Shown: one piece after another, positions 26,701-37,500 of the stretch
Position numbering within the stretch: the first letter of the stretch is position 1
Layout of the letters: each line of letters begins with the position of its first letter
DNA from: Chitinophaga tropicalis
Lineage (GTDB): Bacteria; Bacteroidota; Bacteroidia; Chitinophagales; Chitinophagaceae
Direction: 5' to 3'
Length of the DNA stretch: 64,000 nt
Assembly (NCBI RefSeq): GCF_009758205.1
Contig: NZ_WRXN01000001.1
Location: 186,001-250,000, forward strand
Notes under the pieces: generated by a model
The model's database searches: none
What the model was told of the DNA's origin: nothing
What the model saw: the letters and a program-made list of their open reading frames with translations, nothing else
Translations under genes and position numbers: made by a program

Positions 26701-27277
26701 AACTGAGACCTGTACCGGCAGCCGGAGAATAAGGCTGGATACTTTTACTTTTATAAAGAAGTCCCTTTTTATACAGTTCCTGCACACACCACCAGAGGCT
26801 CTCAATATAATTATTGTCAAAAGTGATATAAGGAGATTTCAGGTCAACCCAATAACCCATCTTACGGGTCAGGTCATCCCATTTATCTTTATATTTCAGT
26901 ACTTCTGTACGGCAGGTATTGTTATATTCTTCAACGGAGATCTTCTTACCAATATCGTCTTTGGTAATACCGAGCGTTTTTTCCACACCCAGTTCCACAG
27001 GTAATCCATGTGTATCCCAACCACCCTTACGCTTTACCTGGAAACCGCTCATTGTTTTATAACGGCACACAAGATCTTTCAGGGTACGGGAAATAACATG
27101 GTGAATACCAGGCATACCATTCGCACTCGGCGGACCTTCGTAAAAAACAAACGGAGTAGCGCCTTCACGCAGTGTTACACTCTGTTCAAATGCCTGGTTT
27201 TTCTCCCAGTGCGCCAATATCTCTTTTTCTATCTGCGGTAAATTCAGCTGATTATATTCCTGATATTTGCTGGCCAT
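23714..27277 (-). CDS. ileS: Isoleucyl-tRNA synthetase
   Basis: This 1187-residue class I synthetase charges tRNA-Ile. The HIGH-equivalent signature is GIHH in PPSANGMPGIHHVISRTLKD, as in other Bacteroidota. The KMSKR loop lies at about 734-738 in GNKMSKRVGN. The editing domain (GDFVTTEDGTGIVHTAPAFG) and the anticodon-binding region are present. Unusual is a stretch of about 90 residues at about 540-630 (bases about 25385-25660), encoded by markedly AT-rich DNA and placed between CIGSRAELKGGY and DLHKPIVDD, where most IleRS have a short linker. The frame is intact through it. The gene leads a unit with the dksA-like gene. Confidence 0.96.
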   Translation of the reverse strand: MASKYQEYNQLNLPQIEKEILAHWEKNQAFEQSVTLREGATPFVFYEGPPSANGMPGIHHVISRTLKDLVCRYKTMSGFQVKRKGGWDTHGLPVELGVEKTLGITKDDIGKKISVEEYNNTCRTEVLKYKDKWDDLTRKMGYWVDLKSPYITFDNNYIESLWWCVQELYKKGLLYKSKSIQPYSPAAGTGLSSHELNQPGTYKNVKDTTIVAMFKALESENSAFLFDIARKADPAAEVFFMAWTTTPWTLPSNLGLTVGANIEYALIRTFNPYTHLPVFVVMAKDLTGKYFKKEGEDGDFSAYKEGDKVIPWQILSVFRGSQLENIRYEQLLPYVQPESGDPFRVLLGDFVTTEDGTGIVHTAPAFGADDNRVGQKYGIGIMTLVDRQGKFLDTVGEFGGRYVKNYKSDPDYKDVDVDIAVKLKKENRAFRVEKYEHTYPHCWRTDKPVLYYPLDAWFINTTAVKDRMVELNKTINWKPSSTGTGRFGNWLENMVDWNLSRSRYWGTPLPVWNTLNHSFFSPAQVYGSFEPLTRKCIGSRAELKGGYQFVKKEEFTRDILDENSELYKKIKKYNSKLTNSRDEDRINVAPIRTKISKKEEVFAIDLAAANWYYTDLIKKYCVEITNSVIESIDLHKPIVDDILFDHEGAIMYREPDLIDVWFDSGAMPYAQWHYPFENKEEFQKSFPADFIAEGVDQTRGWFYTLHALGAMLFDSVAYKTVVSNGLVLDKNGNKMSKRVGNVVDPFATLEQFGADATRWYLITNASPWDSMKFDLEGIKEVQRKLFSTVYNTYNFFAMYANLDKFTFKEAYIPLEERPEIDRWIISVLNTLVKDVTAYFNDYEPTQAGRAVQTFVDEHLSNWYVRLCRRRFWKGDYGHDKISAYQTLYECLETLSQLMAPVSPFFADWLFGNLNSVSARHAEGSVHHMNFPVAVAGAIDADLEERMQLAQDISSLVLSLRKKVNIKVRQPLQKILIPVQNVHIKEQIEKIGHLIKSEVNVKDIEYLTETEGFIKKKIKPNYKSLGSKMGAKMKAVAAAISAFSAAEIASLEREGQFNLLVENEELLIQLSDVEIISEDIPGWTVANKGALTVALDITITPELLDEGNARELVNRIQKIRKDSDFELTDRIQVKVAVIDSLKSAIINYNDYICTEILADSLEMVPELQDGIEIEVNDLTFNVLVNKKS

Positions 27278-27329
27278 AAAACAATTCTGCGCCCTTTGAC
27301 GTTTATGTAAATAGTTGATTAAAATTCTG

Positions 27330-27337
27330 CAAAGTTA
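27330..27337 (-). promoter_or_regulatory. -7 box of ileS-dksA
   Basis: Minus-strand TAACTTTG fits TANNTTTG, 52 bp upstream of the ileS ATG. Confidence 0.55.
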
Positions 27338-27527
27338 CGGATTTTTAAGCAGGCTGGGAAAGGTCTCCATCCGGAAAAAAAACCAATTTGCTTTTATTTG
27401 CTGATTTTTTTTGTATTTTTACCGGGCATTTGTTCGCTTTTAAGACTTTGGCATTGTTTTGGTAACTATCGACGGAAGAAAAAAGGGTTGAAAAACCGAA
27501 CCCAAACAAGAAAAACCATATCTGAGT

Positions 27528-27995
27528 ATGAAAAAGTTATTAGTAATATTTTGTGTGGCGATCATATCTTCCGGCACAACTTTTGCACAAAAAAAATCAG
27601 CAAAAACAAAAACGAAGGTAGTTGCTAAAAAAGAAGTAGTAGCTCCGGTTGTTGTAAAGGACGCTTTTCAGCAGAACTTTTCCGGCACCGAAGCAAAGTG
27701 GTCGAAGAATTTTAGTGGACATTGGATTGCTAACTTCACAAAAGAAGACGTAAAAACTTCGGCAGAATACGACGCAGATGGTAAGTGGATAGCAACCCGG
27801 AGTTCATATGCAGCAGACAGGTTACCGGAAACAGTAGCCACTACTCTGAAAACAAAATATCCGGCCGCTACAATAAAAGATGGCTGGAAAATTGAAAGAG
27901 CAGACGTAGCCACTGCATATTATAAAGTGAATATTCAGGATAACGGAGCAGAGAAATCTGTGCTGGTGAACGATAGCGGTTCCGTTATAGAATAA
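27528..27995 (+). CDS. Secreted PepSY-like domain protein
   Basis: This 155-residue protein has a signal peptide (MKKLLVIFCVAIISS, cleavage likely after TTFA) and then a short Lys/Val-rich linker. The mature part carries a PepSY-like repeat of the putative beta-lactamase-inhibitor-like family: AFQQNFSGTEAKWSKNFSG followed by the strand YYKVNIQDNGAEKSVLVNDSG. Such proteins are small periplasmic or surface proteins, common in Bacteroidota, of unknown role. It stands alone with a terminator about 50 bp downstream. Confidence 0.82.
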   Translation: MKKLLVIFCVAIISSGTTFAQKKSAKTKTKVVAKKEVVAPVVVKDAFQQNFSGTEAKWSKNFSGHWIANFTKEDVKTSAEYDADGKWIATRSSYAADRLPETVATTLKTKYPAATIKDGWKIERADVATAYYKVNIQDNGAEKSVLVNDSGSVIE

Positions 27996-28042
27996 CACTT
28001 TCACAAATCAGTATTTCATAGGTATAGGGATAAATAGGACAG

Positions 28043-28070
28043 ACCCTGCTCTTTTGGGCGGGGTTTTCTT
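28043..28070 (+). terminator. Terminator after the PepSY-like gene
   Basis: A 7-bp stem (28043-28049 with 28058-28064) is followed by a T-rich tail. Confidence 0.75.
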
Positions 28071-28241
28071 TTTGTATGAACTGCCAATAAGGCACCCCCA
28101 ACGCCAAAGCCCCCTCCTGGATACTGTATGGATACTCCTACTCAAAGCCTACTATAAAGTATGGATAGTGTATGAACTGCGGTAGCACTTTAGCGCCACC
28201 ATACCCTCATGTCTTTTTGTCGTACCCCGTAAAAATAAAAA

Positions 28242-28265
28242 CCGTCTCGCTTAAGAACGAGACGG
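28242..28265 (-). terminator. Terminator-like hairpin in the gene-free region
   Basis: An 8-bp stem (28242-28249 with 28258-28265) read on the minus strand is followed by a T-rich tail. No gene is seen directly upstream on that strand, so it could end an unannotated RNA. Confidence 0.6.
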
Positions 28266-28283
28266 CTTTATGTAATTACGGTA

Positions 28284-28385
28284 GAAAGCTTACAGACAAA
28301 AATTGCACTTTCAAAAGGTCAAAATTGGTGTTTGATACCGTGCAAAAAAAATTGATGGCTTTACTCTCTTTGTCTATAAGCTTTC
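28284..28385. repeat. Structured inverted-repeat element
   Basis: Arms 28284-28300 and 28369-28385 pair at 16 of 17 positions around a 68-base interior. The interior holds a second nested pair, ttgcac (28303-28308) with gtgcaa (28340-28345). It may be a structured RNA or a relic of a small mobile element. Confidence 0.5.
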
Positions 28386-28531
28386 ACCTCGGTCAAATCT
28401 GATAAGGAAGCTTATAAGGAAGATCGGGATAGATATCTGCCGATCGTGATACAAAGAAACACCAATATTCCAGGTTTCGTTTTTGTATTCGGGAAAACTA
28501 ATAATCAAATCGGGAAAAGGTTAAATTTCAA

Positions 28532-28553
28532 TTTCAAGCTGGCCACAGGCCCC
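28532..28553 (+). repeat. Dispersed intergenic hairpin repeat, copy joined to a terminator
   Basis: tttcaagctggccacaggcc is nearly identical to the copy at 2491 and runs straight into the terminator at 28554. Confidence 0.6.
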
Positions 28554-28598
28554 CTCAAAAAAGCGGGTTTCACCAAAGGCAAAACCCGCTTTTTTGAG
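28554..28598. terminator. Bidirectional terminator downstream of the AraC gene
   Basis: A perfect 17-bp stem (28554-28570 with 28582-28598) encloses an 11-base loop. A and T tracts in the arms allow either direction. Confidence 0.85.
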
Positions 28599-28688
28599 CA
28601 GTTTTCTCTCCACTGCAAATTAAAAAAGGCTACAGACAACTGATTACCAGCAATCTATAGCCCATTTATATAAAATAAAGACCGAAAA

Positions 28689-29612
28689 CTACCTGAGCAA
28701 CAGCTCACAAGGCTTCAATCCCGTATGCTTCTTAAACGCAGTAGAAAAATGAGAAATACAGGAATATCCCATCAATATAGCCACTTCAGACACAGACATT
28801 CCCTTCTCATACAACAGGCTCTTCGCCTTTTCCATCCTCTCTTTCTGGAAATAATCATAAATAGTGGTACCATACATAGCTTTGAACCCCTTCTTCAGGT
28901 AGCACTCATTCATAGCTACCCGGCGGGCCAGGTCACGGATGGTAATAGGCGCATCCAGCTGCTCCAGCAATATCCCCCTGGCCTTTTCGATCTTCTCCCT
29001 ATCCTCAAGATGAGTCAGGAAACGGCAACCAAAACGGTCGTCAGTATCATTCTGTACAAACTGGTCTGAGCTGAAAAGCAGGAGTTCCAGCGCCTTACTC
29101 TGGAGAAAGATGTTTTTCAGGGCGCCGTCATAATTATGATGCACCATCTGGTCCAATACCTCTTTAGATTTGGTACTGGGCTGGATAGTTTTAACAAAAG
29201 GCTTACGGGACTGCATGTCAAACAGGGTAGAACTTGTGGAGCCCTTCTGTAAAGACTGTATAAATGCAGGCTGAAAACGAACGGTGATCATGTCTATAGA
29301 AGGAGACTTCTGTACACAGTTATCCTTCTTCTTATCCGCACAAACCTGGTCAGTACAACCCGGATTCTGACAGTACTTGTTGCCCGCCACACAATAACGG
29401 AGCTCTATAGCAGCTGTCTGTCCCCTCTTGGCAGGCTGATATAACACCATAGCCACATCCTCTACCGGCAACGGACGGTCATACGTAAACCGCTGCAATG
29501 TAAAATCCAGGCAGTCCGGCACCGCAACAGTGTCGTTCTCTGCCAGTTGCAGCTGATCGCTCATGGCGGGCTGCCGGATGGCTAATGATAATATATCCTG
29601 TACCTCTTTCAC
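28689..29612 (-). CDS. AraC family regulator with a cysteine cluster in the sensor domain
   Basis: This 307-residue regulator has a C-terminal AraC double helix-turn-helix (about 205-305) ending with EVAILMGYSCISHFSTAFKK. The N-terminal domain (about 20-180) resembles the PchR-type sensor. It holds a tight cluster of five cysteines, C74, C81, C86, C91 and C99, within 26 residues and next to a DKKKDN basic stretch. This suggests metal or redox sensing, which is inference. The start is GTG, set by the beginning of the homologous region, with taagg just upstream. It is a single-gene unit convergent with the PepSY-like gene. Confidence 0.88.
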   Translation of the reverse strand: MKEVQDILSLAIRQPAMSDQLQLAENDTVAVPDCLDFTLQRFTYDRPLPVEDVAMVLYQPAKRGQTAAIELRYCVAGNKYCQNPGCTDQVCADKKKDNCVQKSPSIDMITVRFQPAFIQSLQKGSTSSTLFDMQSRKPFVKTIQPSTKSKEVLDQMVHHNYDGALKNIFLQSKALELLLFSSDQFVQNDTDDRFGCRFLTHLEDREKIEKARGILLEQLDAPITIRDLARRVAMNECYLKKGFKAMYGTTIYDYFQKERMEKAKSLLYEKGMSVSEVAILMGYSCISHFSTAFKKHTGLKPCELLLR

Positions 29613-29792
29613 GACCTTACTTTTTTGTTAAAACCGTCACAAAAATAGGCATTCAAAATTTAATCGGGGAGAGTTTGACAATACCGTTACAATTCATCGA
29701 CAATGATCGATATATCTATTTTACTGCTGGCTGATAATTAACGGATTGAGATCACCGTACTCTTGGTATGAATTTCGTTTATTTCATTCACA

Positions 29793-31472
29793 ATGCAAAA
29801 GAAATCATTCTTGTCCCGTATCTGGAAGAAAGCCCTTCTGGCTCTTGCCATTTTGATCGTATTCGTCCTCGGCGTCTCCCGGTACATCAGTCACCGCTGG
29901 AACAGGCAGATCCAATGGCAGCTACGCTCTTATGTACAGGATATATCCGATAGCCTGTACACTCTCCGCTATGCCAATATGGACCTGAACCTCCTCACCG
30001 GTAGCCTCACCCTGGAAAAAGTAAGCCTCATAAGAGACCCGGACGTATATAAACGCATGCAGGCACAGCAAAGAGCGCCTAAACTGATCTATTCCTTTAC
30101 GGCCGACCGGGTTTCCCTCCGCTACTTTAAAGTATTCCGCTACTTCACAACAAAAAGATTGAGCGCCGGCTCATTACAGTTTCAGAATCCCATTGTAATG
30201 CTGGAACTGAACAGCCGCAATATAGATACCACAGCAAAACGGAACGCCTACCAGAACATTTCTTCTAAAATAAAGTCCCTCTACCTGGGCAACCTCATAC
30301 TGGACCACACCAACCTCAGATATAACGTTGTCAAAAAAGACAGCGGCCTGGTATTCACCCACCTGGAAGACCTCAGCATCCAGGTAAAGGATTTCCTGAT
30401 AGATTCCGCCGCCCTGGAAGATCCCACCCGTTTCCTCTATGCCCGCAACTACGAATTCGGCCTGAAAGAATACCGCTACCGGACACCCGACAGCCTTTAC
30501 TGGATGCACCTGAAAAATATCCGCTACAGCGCCGGCAAACAAATGCTCCGTATAGGACAATTCGCAGCAGAGCCCCGGTATTCCCGGCAACAGTTCGATA
30601 TAAGATCTGTATACCAGCGGGACAGGTTCGATGTAAAACTGAATGATATAGAACTTTCCGAGCTCCAGCCCAGACGACTCCTGGAACAACAGGTCATCTG
30701 GGCCAATAAACTGGTTATCGGAAACGGAGACCTGGATATTTACCACAACCGTAAACTGCCCATGTCCGGACAATTAAAATATGGCCAGTTCCCTAACCAG
30801 CTACTGCTGAAAATACCCATACCTATATATATAGATACACTGATCGGCAAAAAAGCAGATCTGACATATACAGAGATCAACCCGAAATCTGACGAAGCCG
30901 GCAAGCTCAGCTTCAAACAAGTGAGAGGCACATTCCGGAACATAACGAACATAGACAGCATGATCCGGAAAAAAAGCACGATCACGGCCGATCTTGACGC
31001 CGTATTCATGAACAGCGGCAAACTGCGGGCACATTTTGACTTCTCCCTGAAAGATACCACCGGCGGCTTCGGCGTGTCCGGACAACTGAAAGACATGGAA
31101 GGAAAGTCATTAAATCCCATCCTCAAGCCTCTGGGCATGGTAGAAGTAAAATCATGCTATATAGATGATCTCACCTTCAGCATGACCGGCAATGAACGCC
31201 AGGCCTCCGGACAGATAAAATTCCTGTATAAAGACCTGAAGATCAGCATACTGAAAAAAGAAGAAGATTCCCATGAATATAAAAGGAAAGGATTGCTCAG
31301 CCTCTTTGCCAACGCCCTTGTTATTAAAGACAGTAATCCCGACAACGGAGAAACCCGGATAACCTATCCGCATTTTACCAGAGACCCGGAAAAGTCTTTC
31401 TTTAACCTCGTATGGAAAACCCTTTTTACAGGAATTAAGGAAACAGCACTGGGGAAAAATCCCCCTATCTGA
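29793..31472 (+). CDS. AsmA-like membrane-anchored protein of unknown function
   Basis: This 559-residue protein has one N-terminal transmembrane helix (about 12-30, ALLALAILIVFVLGVSRY) and a long periplasmic part made mostly of short beta strands. The pattern TLRYANMDLNLLTGSLTLEKVSL at about 56-78 is like the start of AsmA/DUF748-type proteins, which span the periplasm and help move phospholipids. I do not recognise a specific named family. It ends in KTLFTGIKETALG, a helical tail. The gene lies alone between an AraC regulator and gyrB. It would be inner-membrane anchored with the bulk outside the cytoplasm. Confidence 0.7.
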   Translation: MQKKSFLSRIWKKALLALAILIVFVLGVSRYISHRWNRQIQWQLRSYVQDISDSLYTLRYANMDLNLLTGSLTLEKVSLIRDPDVYKRMQAQQRAPKLIYSFTADRVSLRYFKVFRYFTTKRLSAGSLQFQNPIVMLELNSRNIDTTAKRNAYQNISSKIKSLYLGNLILDHTNLRYNVVKKDSGLVFTHLEDLSIQVKDFLIDSAALEDPTRFLYARNYEFGLKEYRYRTPDSLYWMHLKNIRYSAGKQMLRIGQFAAEPRYSRQQFDIRSVYQRDRFDVKLNDIELSELQPRRLLEQQVIWANKLVIGNGDLDIYHNRKLPMSGQLKYGQFPNQLLLKIPIPIYIDTLIGKKADLTYTEINPKSDEAGKLSFKQVRGTFRNITNIDSMIRKKSTITADLDAVFMNSGKLRAHFDFSLKDTTGGFGVSGQLKDMEGKSLNPILKPLGMVEVKSCYIDDLTFSMTGNERQASGQIKFLYKDLKISILKKEEDSHEYKRKGLLSLFANALVIKDSNPDNGETRITYPHFTRDPEKSFFNLVWKTLFTGIKETALGKNPPI

Positions 31473-31520
31473 TCTGTGGATATCAACGGGACAAAAACCA
31501 CCCTTTTATTATGGAAATAA

Positions 31521-33566
<2,046 letters not shown>

Positions 33567-33637
33567 GGGAATGTCTCAGTTGAGCCCTCTTCTATAAAAA
33601 ACTCAACCTGGCTCACTACCGCACTTAATAATATTTT

Positions 33638-33671
33638 AAAAACGCTTTAGCTTCTCCGCTAAAGCGTTTTT
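33638..33671 (+). terminator. Terminator after gyrB
   Basis: A 14-bp stem (33638-33651 with 33658-33671) is followed by a T run. Its core acgctttagc/gctaaagcgt recurs in the terminator at 55188. Confidence 0.9.
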
Positions 33672-33771
33672 TTTTAAAATAAGGCTTTAACCCAACCGTT
33701 GGTTACCAGTTTATTGCATTATAACTGTTAAAATACTTATAAATATTTTCTTTAATTCGTCTAAAAAACTG

Positions 33772-33779
33772 TATTTTTG
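33772..33779 (+). promoter_or_regulatory. -7 box of the lipoprotein gene
   Basis: TATTTTTG fits TANNTTTG, 40 bp upstream of the ATG. Confidence 0.6.
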
Positions 33780-33819
33780 CACTGTATTTATCACTATACC
33801 TGAAGAAACTACCTATCCT

Positions 33820-34299
33820 ATGAAACTCAAATCCCTTCTGGGTCTTCTGTACCTGGTTGTTATTGTTTTCACTTCCTGTAATGAAGACAAAGCAGTGCTG
33901 GCTTCGGGTTCCTGTACGTTCGCGTTTGACAGCATTGCTTATTCTGCCAACAACGCCATGGCTTCCGCAAAAGACTCAGTTTACAAGGATGAGGACACTA
34001 CCTTTACAGGTAAGGCGCTTACCATAGAAGCACTTACCAGTTCCCTCAACAGCCATTTTACTGCAACCATCTTCTTCCCCGATACCCTTGCAGTGGGTAC
34101 TTACACACAGAATGAATATGCCAGCATGATGTTCACTTACTCAATGTCAGGCAATATTCATTATCTGAGCACTAAAACAACTATAAAGATTACAAGCATA
34201 AATAGTAAATACGCCGAAGGCGAATTCTTCGGCACTTTAAAAAATGGTGAAACAGAAAAGCCATTAACGGACGGAAAGTTTAAAGTAAACATTTATTGA
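33820..34299 (+). CDS. Small lipoprotein (DUF6252-like)
   Basis: This 159-residue protein has a lipoprotein signal peptide with lipobox VFTSC (Cys at 20). The mature part is a beta-rich domain with CTFAFDSIAYSANNAMA and a C-terminal ISSINSKYAEGEFFGTL-like motif (here ITSINSKYAEGEFFGTL), as seen in DUF6252-type lipoproteins of Bacteroidota. The family has no known function. It should be anchored in the inner or outer membrane facing the periplasm or surface. It has its own promoter and terminator. Confidence 0.8.
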   Translation: MKLKSLLGLLYLVVIVFTSCNEDKAVLASGSCTFAFDSIAYSANNAMASAKDSVYKDEDTTFTGKALTIEALTSSLNSHFTATIFFPDTLAVGTYTQNEYASMMFTYSMSGNIHYLSTKTTIKITSINSKYAEGEFFGTLKNGETEKPLTDGKFKVNIY

Positions 34300-34331
34300 T
34301 CATCGTTTTTTTTGAAATCTTTTTCCATCGT

Positions 34332-34358
34332 GTCCCGCCTTTCAAGGCGGGACTTTTT
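34332..34358 (+). terminator. Terminator after the lipoprotein gene
   Basis: An 8-bp GC-rich stem (34332-34339 with 34346-34353, loop tttcaa) is followed by ttttta. Confidence 0.85.
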
Positions 34359-34422
34359 ATTTAGGTTAATATCTGCCTATAGATAGTCAAGAATCATAAA
34401 AGCCTCAGCCCCGTTCTGATAT

Positions 34423-34430
34423 TACATTTG
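34423..34430 (+). promoter_or_regulatory. -7 box of susCD
   Basis: TACATTTG fits TANNTTTG, 85 bp upstream of the susC-like ATG. Confidence 0.5.
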
Positions 34431-34445
34431 GGTACATGTCATATT

Positions 34446-34464
34446 GGCCATTAGCGCAATGGCC
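34446..34464 (+). other. Leader hairpin upstream of the susC-like gene
   Basis: ggccat (34446-34451) pairs with atggcc (34459-34464) around tagcgca. It would sit near the 5' end of the mRNA. Confidence 0.45.
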
Positions 34465-34515
34465 GGATTTAATCTTTAGAGGGGTAATACATAAACCAAT
34501 ATCTAATCTCGTTGT

Positions 34516-37500
34516 ATGAAAAAAAACGTACTTCACCTGCTTGCAGTGTTGACAGGGCTACTGCTTTGTGCCGTATCGTATGCACAGAACAGGTCAATAA
34601 CAGGAACTGTGACCGATGAAAAGAAACAGCCTTTGAGTTACGTTACCGTAATGATCAAAGGCACCAGCAAAGGAACAACAACAGCCAAAGATGGCACCTT
34701 CAGACTGGATGCCGCACCAGGCTCTATCCTGGTACTCAGGGCAGTAGGCTACACATCAAAAGAACTACCTGCCGGCAACGAAACACAAATGAACATTACA
34801 CTTACAGAGAATGCCAGCGATCTCAGCGAAGTAGTAGTAACAGCACTCGGTGTAAGAAAAGAAAAACGTAATCTCACCTTCAGCTCACAGGAAGTAAAAA
34901 GCGAAGAGATCTTACGCGCAAAAGAACCTAACATCCTGAACTCACTGACCGGTAAAGTATCCGGTGTGCAGATCACCAGCTCTTCCGGCATGCCAGGCAG
35001 CTCTGCACGTATCGTTATAAGAGGTATCACCTCTATCTCCGGCGAAAACCAGGCGCTCATTGTTATGGACGGCGTACCTATCAATAATGATGAGAACGGT
35101 GGCACCTACAACGGTGGCCCTGGTACCAACAGGCTTGCAGATATAGACCCTTCCATCATCGAAAATATAAACGTACTGAAAGGCGCCGCCGCCACCGCGC
35201 TTTACGGCTCTGCCGGCGCACGCGGCGTTGTGCTGATCACCACTAAAAAAGGAGCTATCAACCGCAGACCTACTGTTACAGTTTCTTCCGGCCTCTCCTT
35301 TGAAAATGCCATCTTCCCCGACAGGCAATACAAATATGCACAGGGCGTGAAAGGCGTTTATTACGATGGAGAAACAATGAAGAGCAGCACCTCCTGGGGC
35401 CCTCTCATGGATACGCTCACAGTGAACGGCCAGAAAGTACAGGCACATAATCCGCTGAAAGAATTTTTCAGGACAGGCGTCACTTCCAATAACTCAGTAG
35501 CCGTATCAGGAGGTAATAATGCTTCAAATTACTATCTCTCTTACTCTTACTTTGATCAGAAAGGCGCTATTCCTAAAACATCTTACAAAAGGCATAGCCT
35601 TTTCACAAAATATAATACACAGATACTGGATAATCTCTCTGCTACATTCCAGCTCACCTACAGCACAGCGAAGAACAATAAAATGCCTGAAGGGTACGGC
35701 CTTGAATCTCCCTTATGGACCATCTTCACCGCACCTGTATCCTACAACCTGAAACCTTACCTGAACGACGACGGCTCACAACGCCTTTACCGCGCCAGCC
35801 GTAACAACCCGTACTGGGTACTGGATAATATCCTCAACACCACCCTGGTAAACAGGTTCCTGCCGGTAATGACATTTGTATATGCACCTACAGACTGGCT
35901 CTCCGTTACCGAACGTATGGGGGCAGATATCTACACAGACCAGCAGGACTACCACGTGAATATGAATGATATCACATATAACACAGGTCTGATCTATAAA
36001 GAAGACCTTAACTTCAGGCAATTCAACCATGACTTCATCATACAGCTGAAGAAACAGTTTGGTCTTACCAACGCCAGCCTGATGCTGGGCAACAACGTCT
36101 ATTCCACTCACACTGATTATAAAACCAATCTGGGCTTAGGCCTCGCCAAACCAGGCTACTACAACCTGGCCAGCGCATCCACTGTTACAAGCACAGAATT
36201 CAGCTCACTGGCAAGAAAAGTAGGCTTCTATGCACAGGCAGAAGTAGACTATAAAAGAATGCTGGTACTTGCGCTGAGCGGACGTATTGACGGTAGCTCG
36301 GTGCTGGCGGCCAACAACAGGTATTACCCCTATGGCTCTGTAGCCACCAGCTTCATCTTCTCAGAACTGTTCCACAGCAGCAAACTCAAAGAAGTGATCA
36401 ACTTCGGTAAAGTAAGAGCGTCATACGCTTCAGTAGGTAACGATAACGTAAAACCATATTCAACTACCACACCATATACACAGGCTATCATTGCTGGCGA
36501 TGTAAGCAGCAACCTGACCTTCCCTTACCAGGGCCAGAACGGCTTCCTTATAGATGCAACACTGGGTAACCCTCACCTGAAGAATGAGCTGCAGAAAGAA
36601 TATGAGTTCGGACTGGAAATGAAAATGCTCGATAGCAGAATAGGACTGGAAGCATCCTACTTCAACAGGCAGATGTCTAATGGTATAGTAGAAGGCATTT
36701 CACTGGCCAACTCTACTGGTTACGCATCTACGACCATCAACTCAGCCAAAATGGAAACCAAAGGTGTAGAAGCATTACTGAACCTCACACCTGTAAGGAC
36801 CAAAGACTTTACCTGGGATGTAACGGTGAACTTCACAAAATTCAAATCCCTGGTAAAACAGATAGGTGCAGGCCTCACCCAGACCAGCGTAGGTGGCATC
36901 TATGCAAAAGTAGGAGAACCATGGGGCGCTATCTACGGAACCAAATATGCAAGGACCTCAGACGGACAACTGAAGATCAATGATGCCGGTCTGCCCTATG
37001 CTTCCGGAGATTTTGACATCGTTGGTAACATCACCCCGGACTGGACCGGCGGTATCACCAACCAGCTCCGTTACAAACAGTTTGGTTTCAGCTTCTTTAT
37101 AGATACCAAACAGGGTGGAGATATCCTCAACTCTGACGATGGCTACGGATTGTACTACGGTACATCAAAACAGACAGAGAACAGGGCTGACAGGGTAGTA
37201 GCAGGTATCAGCGATGCTACAGGCGCCGCCAACAAAGTATCTGTTACCGGACAACAATATTGGCAACAGGTTAGCGGTATAACAGAAGCTGTGATACAGA
37301 ATAACTCGTACATCAAACTGCGTAACGTAAGTCTTTCTTACAACCTCAGCAAAAAAACGCTGGTCAGGTTGCCATTCAAAGACGCTTCCATCGTACTGAC
37401 AGGACGCAATCTCTGGATCCATAAATCATCCAGCTTCACCGGTGGCGACCCGGAAGTAAACTCATGGGGTAATCAGAACGGCGGTCTGGGTGTATACACT

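Larger units (their letters stand above)
28071..28531. other. Gene-free region with several inverted and direct repeats
   Basis: No ORF here has a credible start, family or composition. Seen are a 12-base direct repeat tgtatgaactgc (28073-28084 and 28169-28180), two gtatggata copies (about 28127 and 28159), a tandem ataaggaag pair near 28402-28422, a gatcgg/ccgatc inverted repeat (28422-28427, 28440-28445), and the two hairpins listed separately. Confidence 0.6.

Noticed and set aside
26195..27004. 269-codon open frame antisense to ileS
   Set aside because: Shadow of ileS with no recognisable domain.
28172..28402. Short open frame in the gene-free region (76 codons)
   Set aside because: It crosses the terminator-like hairpin at 28242 and the inverted repeat at 28284, has no signal peptide or family pattern, and no promoter box.
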